DNA from: Larus michahellis
Lineage: Eukaryota > Chordata > Aves > Charadriiformes > Laridae
DNA length: 64,000 bases
Direction: 5' to 3'
Assembly (NCBI RefSeq): GCF_964199755.1
Contig: NC_133897.1
Span: 115,577,579-115,641,578, forward strand
This document shows positions 51,764 to 61,900 of the stretch, piece after piece. Within the stretch, counting starts at the first letter, position 1. Each line of letters begins with the position of its first letter. A program made the translations under genes and the position numbers. The notes beneath the pieces are model-generated. The model saw nothing but the letters and a program-made list of their open reading frames with translations, made no database searches and had not been told where the DNA came from.

Positions 51764-54339
51764 GCCTAAGCTAGATACACATGATAACCTTACTGTAAAA
51801 GTCTAAAACCTGAATATAGGAGTCCAACTCTTGTTTCTACTTTTGCTACTCAGATTGCCGCCTGCAAAATGGAAGTAGTAAGTTTTCTTTTTCCCATCAT
51901 GCTTATGTTGTATTTGATTAAGTTATTAATTATTTATGAAAAAGACTGCCTTCAAGAGCCTTTTGTCTTCAACAATGTTTGAATTGATAGCATCACTAGA
52001 AAAATGAAGCCACGGTCTCAGTTTGAGCCTCAGTTGACTGTTGAGGGGTTTCTGATGTGCAGTTGGTCTGAGTAGAGAAGTGTAAGAATAAGAATAGTGG
52101 TTTCTGTGCAAACTAGTCATGGTAGTTTTCAGCCAGCTCTGATTACTTTGTGCTATTTGTGCTGCCTGTTTGGGAATTAATGCAGATATAAAATATCGTT
52201 TCTATCTAAAAACACCTTACTTAAAATCTGAAGTGAGAGACAATTTTCTACATGATTACTAGTCTGCTCATTGATAGAAATTTCTTATAAAGATTTCACT
52301 GTTTCCCCACTTTTCTGTCAAAAGGAGAAAAAATATTCGTATGGTTGTATTGCACTCCACTTTAGAATTATATGCTCATGCCTAAAAAACATGATACTAT
52401 AAGTTCCTTAATTAAGAAATTGAATGAACCTCATTGACGCAGATGTTTACAAACTGATTTGCACTTTGTCATTCTCTCAGGGCTTTGGTATATCTCAGTA
52501 TCTGGAAAAGTATTTTCATTCTACTGAGGGAATTTCATGGATTTATTGGTACGAACTAATTTTTCCTCCTCTCTCCTTATGCTTATTCAGAACATTACTG
52601 TTGATACCACTGAAACACATCGATATCTGAAAATCACAGCAACTTGCTTGTTTCTAATACAAACAAAGATTTGGGGGGTGGGAGGGAAGATGTCATTCTT
52701 CTGTTTTACATCTTCCAAAACAGAGATGCTGCTGAGAAGCCTCTCAAAACAGCTTCTGACTTATTTCCTGATAGAAAGTCACAGGTTTTGTGTAATTATG
52801 TGTTTGATAGCCTAAAGGTCACTGAACAATACCTTTAACAAAGCACTTGTTTTACTTCTAAACCATAAAAGAATAGGTATCAATTGTAAACCCATGCTAA
52901 TCTTAAATCTTTTTTTCTCTGTATTAAGTAGTTATGCTGAACTGACACTATATTTGGATTACTTGGTACTCTTTTTCCCGATTTTCTGGGTGAGTAACCA
53001 GTGGCTCACCAGGCCTTCTTAGCATCCATCTTTAACTGACCAGTCAATAGTCAATATGGTTCTACAAGGTGAGCTGGCACCTGCTTACCTTTTCCTTGGC
53101 GGGCACCTGTCACTTAGGAGTCACTCATTGGGAACAACCGTTCTACTCCATTCCTCCATGTTATCCATTAGCCCAGGGAAAGGAATTTGCTGCAGTGTTT
53201 TTTTATAGCAGATAATTAGGTAACAAGAAACGAGACAACCCACACAATTCATCCACCTAGGACATTACTGCCTTCAGTGCAACCTAGCAAAATACGACAA
53301 ACAGATCTACAGTGGGTGGAGTGGACAGTAACCCTTTTCAGTAAAAAACATTTATAGTATTAGGAAAGTGAAAATATTTTAAATAAAATTTTCTAGGCAG
53401 ATGTCTGCCTCAGGGTACTCGTAGGGGGAGGAGAAAGGAAGGGTTTAGGTTAAATATTTCTTCCATTATTCAGATTAGGGGTAGAAGCCATCAAAGCTGT
53501 TCTTTTGACCATGCTGAAGATACCCTTACAGCCACCCTCAGAATGCCTTCTTGCCTTGCGGCAATAGCTGATGCCAGAAGGGAATGAGAGGAGCATGCCT
53601 GTGATCTTCATCTTTGAAAATCTGACCTAGATGTGGTGAAGTTGAAAACAAACAGAGAAATTGCTAGCTTCTACGGTGTAGAGACATATTATGAGTTTGA
53701 CAGTGAAACTTTCTTTAATGTACGCTCTAAGTGGGCCTCATCCTTCCTATTTCTCATGTTTGCCTTGGCGATGTATGTCCCCACCCAGCTGGAAAACTTA
53801 ATGCCTTCCAACAGAAACTGCTCTCGACGCGCATGAGTTGTTGCGACAGTAGGTGGAGGAAATGAGACACAGGAGAACTGGGAGAATATCGCTGCTGTGC
53901 TTTCCATGTTCCAGCTGTTCTGCTAATGCCCTGCCTGCAAGGAAAATGAGATTAAATATAACTAAAATGGAGTACTCTGGCAGTATTGATATAGACAGTG
54001 AAAGGCTAGTATAGAGGCATGAAAGGCCAGAGTAGGAAAAGGGATGGAGGGGAATCTTTTTGTAATGCAACTGAGAGCGAACCAAAGGATTTAGATATGA
54101 AAGGCAGAGAGGTTATCTACAAAGTTACAGGCAAATACTATCAAAGCAGCACTGCTCAAGATTTTCAGCATCTCTGTGATGAATTTAGATGCCTCTTCCC
54201 CAGAAGTTAATGGAAGGCACGTATCTTAAAATCTCAACCATTGCTTAGTCATCATTTTGCCTGTGTCAACAAACTGCAGACAGTAAATTGTACAATCAAT
54301 TATTTGAACTCACAGGGAAAAAGAAATCTTATAGACACT
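51764..54339. other. unique non-coding sequence
   Basis: No gene or repeat family is recognised. Frames of 60-95 codons occur on both strands around 52537-54085 without recognisable domains. Confidence 0.55.
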
Positions 54340-54490
54340 GGCCACCCAGACCTTCGCACTCGTAAGCCTCGGTCGCGGAAAGGTGATTCACCAACAAATG
54401 AGGCCCACCAACAGCTGCAGTAGTGGCTCTGAGGCTTCGTAGCAAGACCTAATCGAGCGGTTCTGACCTTCTCTCCAGTAGAGGGCAGTG
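54340..54490. promoter_or_regulatory. small CpG-bearing patch next to a CTCF motif
   Basis: In AT-rich, CpG-poor surroundings, these 150 bases contain at least eight CpGs (for example CCTTCGCACTCG, CCTCGGTCGCGG and AATCGAGCGG). Retained CpGs suggest a stretch kept unmethylated in the germ line, as expected of a regulatory element or insulator. Its right edge is the CTCF motif at 54475. Frames on both strands pass through it without a recognisable product. Confidence 0.5.
54475..54488 (+). promoter_or_regulatory. exact CTCF core motif
   Basis: CCAGTAGAGGGCAG fits every position of the CTCF core consensus CCASYAGRKGGCRS. CTCF binds such sites to form chromatin-loop anchors and insulators in vertebrates. 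The plus orientation points toward the CpG-island promoter about 2.4 kb downstream, which fits a promoter-proximal loop anchor. Occupancy is inference. Confidence 0.6.
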
Positions 54491-56869
54491 ACAGACAAAA
54501 ACTAACCATATTTTCAAACTTAAAAATTTGTAACGTGGTAAATAGCAGCAGCATGTGGAAGTCCACATAAGCATGCATATAGTTTAATGATGTCGTAATG
54601 ACAGTCGATATGATGACCCAAAGCAAAGAGAACTTCCTCCAAGAAGAACAATATCAAAGTGTATTGTATATAATAAGGACATTTGCCTTTGGAGTAATTT
54701 GATAAACTACAGATGGCTGAAGATATTAATGCTGAACTGTCTCACTTTCCCAGGCCGTTTAAAATGTTTCCTTCCTGATTCCTACTTTTCTGATCTGAAA
54801 ACTATTTTGGAACGTTTTTCTTCCAGGCTTTGCATTTTTCATTTGTTTCTTGTTCACCTACATTTGTTTACTGTCCTTACTGAAACCCTCTGCTTCACAG
54901 CCTCCGCTCACCTTTGTTCGTGTGTGTCATCTCTCATACAGCCCGGTGAAGAATCTTTGCTCCCATCTTGGAAATCTCCCCTCCAAGTTGCATGTCTTCT
55001 GAGACACCCATGAGCACTAGGACTACCAGTACAGACAAGTGTTATGCCTAAAATCAAAATAATTACTGGCCCACAAAGACCGTCTACATCATTATGTAAA
55101 GCAGCTTGAATTTCTTATTCCTCCAAGATGCAGATTCCTCTAGATCAGTTCAGGAGAGAATTCATAACAAGACTCCCCTCTCCTACCCTCTTGGTCCAGC
55201 CAGACTGAGGTCAGGCAAACAAGGAGCATCCAGAAAATTGACTAAATTGTTCAGATTCACAATAGGGAGTGTAAGGAAAAAAGTGGAACAAAATCTCCAT
55301 GCTGGCTTTTATTTTCAGGTCAGATAATTTTATGCAAAAATGTCTCCTCTTTCCTTCTTACTCTCCAGTCTTCAAAGGAAATTGGGTCTACTTTGTTTTC
55401 TGCAAGTTTGTATGAAGCCTAAAAATACGTTATTTGACTTCATTACTAGCTACTTCTACTAACTAACGTAATCAACCTGTTTGGTATAAATATTTTCCTA
55501 GAACTGTCACACATAACATGACTAAATCTGCTTTATAACTGCACAGGCCTACGGAGGGCAGGCTAAATCTTCACAGAATTACATAGGAAAGATTACATAA
55601 ATTATACTATGAGGTCTTCGCAGACCGTCATATTTTAAAGAACAGATTATGCCAGATTTGAAACTAGCTTGAAAATACAGTTCTTGATGACAAGTCAAAA
55701 AATTCTTGCTAAGATATAAATTAATATACTGCATAGTATAGTGCTGTATGTACAAACACTGAAAAAAAACCCCAGTGAACCCTGTGCTATTTAGCTCATT
55801 TACCTGATTTAGCTCAGATTCAGCATCCGTGTTTCAGTTAAAGAACTAAAAGGGTATGTATACCTTTATTTTATATAACCAACCAAACAAATGATATGGC
55901 TTTGGGGTGCAATTTGTTTTTTTTAACGATATCATACTGACTTGATTTATACAACTTAGTAACAACAAATTCAGTCTTTCTGATTTTATTGCAGGACTTC
56001 TGGGAAGTCTCAAAATATTTTATTGTGTGCAGCTAAATCTTAACAAGATGGACAGTCTTTTCAGTAATTTCCTCTCTACACCACCTATTATGTCTACAAC
56101 TAAAAAAAACCTCAACAATTATTTTTAAATAGATTGACCAATTTTTTTTCCCCCACTCAATTGGTTGATTGCTTGCTAATTAACATAATTATCAGTCATC
56201 AGAATTTCCTAGTCTACCTAGCCTGTAGACGTGACCTACATTTCTAATTAAAAATGTCAACAGCACTTCTTCCTTTCCTCATTGTTTTATCCCTGAGACA
56301 TTAGGTCTACATTGTCCACTACAAAGAAACAAAAAATTAGTATAAACAGTAAACCTGATATCCCCACCAAAGCTGTTTTCATCCCTGCCATTTAACAAGC
56401 CTTTTTTTTTTACTACTAAGATTAACTTTTAGTCCATAGATATTACTTGTTTTGTCCAAAGAATAAACTATCAAGGACATTTCTCACAAACTTTTCCTAG
56501 TTTGGGTCTTAAAGAAATCACATCTTGAAACTTGCTGACACAACCCACTAGTAAATTTAGGACTATAAAAATAATTTCCTCATTTCTATTTTAGCTCTTT
56601 CATGAATTGTATGTCAAAATCCCATTTATATGCATATATGTGGCTATATACCCACAAGATGTTTTACTATTTAACAAATACTTGATTTGAACTTATTACC
56701 AGTGTTAAATACCTTTTAGTAGGTCACACACCGTGGTTGAAATTTGAGTGTACCTGACTGCACACGCGAGTATCAGGGTGTCTGCCCGGATTAGCACAGC
56801 CTGGCACCCCGTTTTCAGTTTCAATACTCGCAAACATATATATTTACAGTTATATATATAGTTCCCCCA
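54491..56869. other. AT-rich non-coding sequence upstream of the CpG island
   Basis: No gene, repeat or RNA gene is recognised. The region becomes very AT-rich (TATATA tracts near 56625-56650 and 56839-56862), then passes abruptly into the CpG island. Confidence 0.6.
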
Positions 56870-57690
56870 AACACCCAGCCCGCGCTCCGCGCCGCCACCT
56901 CCTTGCCCCCGCCCGACCCACAGCCGGTGTCCCCACGCAGGGACAACGGGGTGACCCGCATGCTTTAAGGGGGGGGTTGGCCTGTCAGGCCCCTGCCTCT
57001 GGCTGCTGCAGCACCCCCGCGGTGACACCGCATCCCCCCTCTCCCCCCCGCCATGCTGCAGGCAGCCCCGTCCCCTCCCCGGGGCAGCGGTGTCCGGTCC
57101 CGGGGAGCACGGCTGGGTACGGCACCCCTCGGGTCGACCTGTCCCCCTTCCCCCCACGGGGAGTCGCCGCAGCCGCGTCCCCCGCGGCGGCCGCTGGGCA
57201 GGGGGGATATCGCGGGCGCATCCCCGGGGCGGCATTTTTGGGGGCAGAAACGTGGTGGTGGTGGGGGTGTTTTTCCAGCTGCTTCCCACCAGGCTCGGGC
57301 AGCCCGGGGTGCAGCGGGGTCCCCAGGGATGGAGACCCTCAGGGGTCTTTCCCGAAGGCGCGTCCTTGGGAGCGGGAGGGGAAGGAAGGGCGGGCGTGCG
57401 GGGCCGGCGCGGAGGGGCAGCACGCCGGAGGCTTGCGGTGCCCGGCCGCCGTAGTACCGAGCTGCTCCTCCGGTGGTTGGGCTGGGGAGCGCCGGGCTCC
57501 TCCTCCTCTTCCCCCCCCACCTCCCCAAGCAGTGCACAGCCGGGCGTGTGACTGACTCGTCTCCCCCCCGATTCTCTCTTTTTTTTTTTTCCCCCCCCTC
57601 TCCATGGGTACACACACCGAGATACGCACATGACTGTAGTTGGGTGCAAGAGCCGGTGCATCGCCAGGAGGGCTGTGCTTCCACTCCCGG

Positions 57691-57730
57691 CACACGCACA
57701 CACACACACACACACAGACACACGCACACA
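57691..57730 (+). repeat. (CA)n microsatellite, slightly interrupted
   Basis: CACACG then a run of CA units, with CAGACACACG interruptions, lies inside the CpG island just upstream of the GCT repeat. It reads as Thr-His or Val-Cys repeats in spurious frames. Alternating purine-pyrimidine sequence can adopt Z-DNA. Confidence 0.95.
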
Positions 57731-57731
57731 A

Positions 57732-57750
57732 GCTGCTGCTGCTGCTGCTG
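57732..57750 (+). repeat. (GCT)6 trinucleotide repeat
   Basis: Six perfect GCT units plus one base directly follow the CA repeat. On the transcribed strand of the inferred plus-strand gene this is a CUG repeat in the presumed 5' UTR. Confidence 0.95.
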
Positions 57751-57759
57751 GAAGTCTTT

Positions 57760-57883
57760 CTACACGGGGATTAGCAGCCGCCTCTCGCTCTCTGTATTTC
57801 TCTTGTCTCTTTCTTCTCCTTTCCTTTCCTTTCTCCTTCTCTCCCTCAAACGCTTGAACTGACGGACGGCGGGCAGAAAAAAG
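57760..57883 (+). other. probable 3' end of a non-coding first exon with splice donor
   Basis: GGGCAGAAAAAAG ends at 57883 and is followed by GTAAATGCTTG, a good match to the vertebrate 5' splice site (AAG|GTAAAT). It lies inside the CpG island, after a pyrimidine-rich tract (about 57778-57848), where a first exon is expected. No plus-strand frame starting in the island continues sensibly to the donor with a recognisable protein, so the exon would be 5' UTR. The transcription start is not determinable; the start given is only a working left limit. The intron would run past the end of the window. Confidence 0.45.
57778..57848 (+). repeat. polypyrimidine tract upstream of the splice donor
   Basis: About 70 bases almost wholly C and T, with short CTTTC-type and TTTCC-type repeats, in the presumed first exon. 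It may have a role as a polypyrimidine-rich 5' UTR or nuclease-sensitive promoter element. This is composition-based only. Confidence 0.7.
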
Positions 57884-58263
57884 GTAAATGCTTGTGTGGT
57901 GCTGTTTGCTGACAATACCGATGGGGCGATGGTTTTTTTGGCAGCGTGCTGCGCCGTACGCCCTCCGCTCGCCAGGCAGGCGGGCGGGCAGCCTTGCCCT
58001 CCCGCCGCGCCGGCGGCTGCCGCTCCCCGCGGCTCCCCGGGACGCTCCGTCTCGGGGGATCGGGTTTTGCCGGTAGAGGTTTGGCTTTCCAAGTCCTCCC
58101 GTCCTCCCCCCGCTTCTTCCTCCCCCCCACGTCTGCCAGGCAGAGAGGTTCCCGCTATTGTGCTCCTAAGCAGTTGCCACCGCGGTCTGCGAGCGTGTGG
58201 GAGTGCTTTCGCGGAGGTTTCGCGGGGATTGATGAAGGCTGCTGTTAATTGCTGTGTGCGCGG

Positions 58264-58289
58264 AAGAGAGAGAGCGAGCGAGCGAGCGC
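58264..58289 (+). repeat. AG then GCGA tandem repeat
   Basis: A short AGAG run passes into four AGCG/GCGA units. Simple sequence inside the CpG island. Confidence 0.8.
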
Positions 58290-58441
58290 TTTTCGTTTCG
58301 GCAGGGAACCTGTACATTATTCATCAGGGCTGGAGAGTAGCAACGGGAGGAGCAGCCTTCCCTCCCTCCCCCCCCATCGTTTGCTGCATCATTCAAATGA
58401 GTAATTTTTATCTGGCCTTGCGTTGCGGGGCTTTTATCCCT

Positions 58442-58461
58442 CCCCCCCCCCCCCCCCCCCC
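58442..58461 (+). repeat. C20 homopolymer
   Basis: Twenty consecutive C, followed by GCCCCC, in the CpG island. The minus strand is G-rich and could form a quadruplex. Such tracts are error-prone in sequencing, so the exact length is uncertain. Confidence 0.9.
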
Positions 58462-58747
58462 GCCCCCTTCCCCATCCGCGGGTGTTTTGGCAGCCGCCGA
58501 GGATTGCGATGCTCCTTCCCCTGCCCCCGGGGATGGAGCGAGCCAGGCGGGGGTAGCCGCCGCCCCTCCGCCCCGGGCCCGCCGCCTCCCCAGCCCGGCG
58601 CGGGGGTGGGGGGGGCGACCCGCGTCCCGCCGCCCACCCCCCCGCAGCCCCCTGCGAGCTCCACAACTAGTTGTCGCCTGTTGTTGGGGCCGAGTTTTGT
58701 CCCGTGTCCCTCCTCGGCAGGACGAGAGAAGCAAGGGTGAATTCTTG

Positions 58748-58760
58748 CCCCCCCCCCCCC
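58748..58760 (+). repeat. C13 homopolymer
   Basis: Thirteen consecutive C followed by GCCCCCC. Same remarks on quadruplex potential and length uncertainty apply as for the C20 run at 58442. Confidence 0.9.
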
Positions 58761-58900
58761 GCCCCCCAGCGAAGCCCGCGTGGTGCGGGGATGCCGCGGA
58801 ACCCCAGAAGGGGTCCCGCACCGAGAGGGGTCCCGTCGAACCGGGGTGGCCTGTGCCACCGTCCCCCCACCTCCGCCCGGGGACAGGAGGCGTTTAGCGA

Positions 58901-61900
58901 GGTCCCTTATGTAATTACGGCTTTTTTTCCTTCTTCTTGTCGTTGCCGTTACTAAACCATGCCAGCGAGGAAACTGTTTCACCGTGCTTGCTTCTGAAGG
59001 AGGTTGATGGTTTTTATTTGATCTTGGAGAAAAAAAAAAAAAAAAAGAAAAAAAAAGACATCATTGAGTAATTAATATTTAACAGGGGGCACTTCGGTTT
59101 CACACATGATCGATTTTGGATGGTCCCGTTTCATTCATGTTGGTTTCTGCACCTGTCAGAGATATGTAAATACACTGTTAAAAGACAGGAAGCCAAAGAA
59201 AAGGAAAAATAGTAACAGAAGCAAAACTGGTGAGAAACGTAGAGGACAGCGTATGGCGTTAGTTATTAAAACACCAAAAAAAAAAGTAGTTGTTTAACCT
59301 TATAGCCTACTTACAAATAAAAGGTAGGTGTGCTTGTAGGCATGGTGTATGCTCAGCTGGTTGTGTTGGATTGAATTTCAATGTTAATACACCTTTAAAA
59401 AGGCAACACTAATTTCTACTGGTATGTGGGTCCAGTGTATACATTTAAGGTATTTCCCCGCACTTAAAAGATGTTGCGAGTTTGATCAGTGTTCATGGAT
59501 CCAAAAGTCTAAAGGATAGATATTTAAAGATAAATTTGCTGATGATAGTAATGATTACCGGAAAATTAGAATTTTTTAAGGCAACAGTACAGTTCCTTGG
59601 AGTCTTTTGTATAGTTTACTTGCCTGACTGATATTGTATATTTCAGGACTATTAAAATTAGATAGCGTAAATTAATGGAAACATATGGGAACAAAATATA
59701 CTGTTTATTAGAGATAATAAAGTAGTTTCAAAATAAAGGGTACAATAGTGTTCCATTATATAGATATCCACCTGAATTAAAGTTTCCTTTCTTTTTATTC
59801 ACCAGAACTGTATAGGTTAAATATACTTGTTTAATTCAAGGCTCATTCTGGCCTGTCTCTTGTGGGATTAACACTTGCAAGCATATCACTGTAATCTGTT
59901 TGTGTTAGACTTTGCAATGTTGCCCTTTCTATAAAGGTGGTGCACCTCGGTGCAGCCCTGGCTAGTGATGTTGCCACCTGGAAATACAAAAAGAACTGCA
60001 TGAATAATCAATGAAATAGTATAATAAATAAAGGCAATCCTGTACCAAGGAACAGTCGTAAGTAGCCTCTACGCAATTTTTTTGTTGTAATTTTTACTCT
60101 GGTCTCGTACCACCCAGTAACTCAAGCTTTCATCCAAATTGTAATAGACGGGTGCAATACCCTCAGACTGGCATTGCCGTTTTAAGAAGATAGAGCTCAA
60201 GGCACTTTAACATGGGATAGTTTATTCAGCCCTTAATCTCTGTAACCAAACTTAATTTTTACAGCTTCTGTTGTATTATCTCTCAAGATTTAAGAAGGCT
60301 ATTTTTGTCAGGGGCACATAATTAATACTTGTTCTCCTCTTATGCCAAATTTTGTACTTATGCACAAAGCTCATCCAAAGAAACCTGAAAAGGGGATCTC
60401 CATGGTAACGAGAGAGAGGATTTTCTCCCTCACTATAGGTCAGGACTAGACAGCCGCCTACCCGTTCCTTAACTTGTAGCAGCATCCATTGGCACCTTCT
60501 TCTTTGTGGTTATTTTGTCTACTGGGGTGTGCTTTTACTGTTGTCTCGTGCTTCCAGAGAGCTGCCCTTGAAAACGATGCTACACTGGATGAGCACAGCC
60601 TGTGTGTCTCTCCCCGCTCTCATCCTCCCTTCCGCTTGCATCGTATAGCAGCGTTTCTATAGCTGTATGATTTGACTAGGACTTTTGATTTGAAGACCTG
60701 TCTTGGGTCTAACTGTGTGAGACCTCCTTAGTCCATTTCAGACAGAAGGGTGGTCATCTTTCTCTCTTTCTCTTTTATTTGTGTGTACTCTTTTTGGATG
60801 GAGTTTCCTCATGGTGTCCCAGAGGTTTTGTAGCAGTAAAAGCAGTTTTCCTCTCACCAGGGAGCAGGGCTTAATTTTATTATTTGAGTTAGTCTGTGAT
60901 ACCAGGATTACTGTTTGGAGATGTTCACGATAAAAAGAGTTTCTTTTGCTCTGACTCAGTCATCACAGAGCAGTAATATGGAGCGCTTCTTCTGGGGTAA
61001 TTGTTGGGGTGGTTCTTTTTTTCCCTCTCTTCTTTGAAGAACTATCTGCCTAGACTGTGTCTCTGTCCAAGCTAAAATGAAATGAACACATTTTATTCCA
61101 GATGATCCCATAGTCAGATACTTAAAACTTTCACTGAGGAATATAACGTATTTTCTATTCCCCTTTTCCTTTCTGTATTCAGTTTTTGTAGCTAAGATCT
61201 CATGAGAGGATACCAAATGGCTTTTTAAATGTCTCCCCTAGGCTGCTGGTGCACCAGGTCTCTCTGGGCATATTTCCAGTTCTTTTGCCTTTCCCTGTGA
61301 CATAGCTTGGGATAATTTGAAAACATCTGCTAGAGCAACCATCTTAATATAAGACAGCAGTCATCATTTGTCACTGAGCAATATGTCATTTCTGACTCTG
61401 TAATTGGAAGACAGATGCTAATGCTGACTTTGGCCTTCTTAACTTGTCTTGTTGGCAGATTGTCTATAGAAACACTTTGCGGTGCTTTGAAATCACACTG
61501 TATTTCTGCCTTTCTGTATCTCTGTGTTTCTGAAAGAATCGCCTGTGTCATTTGAAAATCTGCTCAAGAAACCATAATGATAGCAGCTAGTATATTCGTA
61601 ATCTAGTTTGCCAAGTAAGCTTGACCTTATGCATATCTTCAGTGTCTTCTGCTAGATGAGAATCATTTTTGAATAGCTGCCTGTGAAGCTTGTCCTTTAA
61701 CATTTGTATATGAGAAAATCCACGTGATGCCCTGGTGAATTTGAATGGTAGCATTTCACTGAATGTCCCTCATTCCAGTTTTTTCCCTCCCTTTGAAAAT
61801 TTTACCATCACCTTTAACTAACTGTAGAGGTCTTCATCTTCTGATTTCTCACAGCAAGGAAACTAGGCATTTGAGAAATGGACTTCTAACTGTGTGAAGG

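Larger units (their letters stand above)
56870..58900. promoter_or_regulatory. CpG island, probable promoter of an unidentified gene
   Basis: About 2 kb of GC-rich sequence with very frequent CpG (for example CCGCGGCGGCCGC near 57181-57193), bounded on both sides by AT-rich CpG-poor DNA. Such islands in birds and mammals are usually promoters, often of developmental or broadly expressed genes. It contains oligo(C), CA, GCT and AG/CG repeats and a good 5' splice site at 57883/57884. There is no obvious TATA box, which fits a dispersed CpG-type promoter. Overlapping frames up to 340 codons on both strands are Pro/Gly/Arg/Ala-rich and unsupported. The target gene cannot be named from this window. 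Confidence 0.88.

Noticed and set aside
56705..57729. Minus-strand open frames of 340 and 254 codons
   Set aside because: They lie in the CpG island, overlap equally long frames on both strands, begin in the translated CA repeat (Val-Cys run), and are low-complexity Pro/Gly/Arg. Stop-poor GC-rich composition explains them.
57896..58897. Plus-strand open frame of 333 codons
   Set aside because: It runs through the C20 tract (poly-Pro) and other simple sequence, starts after the inferred splice donor, and shows no domain.
60857..60870. Second CTCF-like motif TCACCAGGGAGCAG
   Set aside because: It has two mismatches to the core consensus, and sites of this quality are common by chance.
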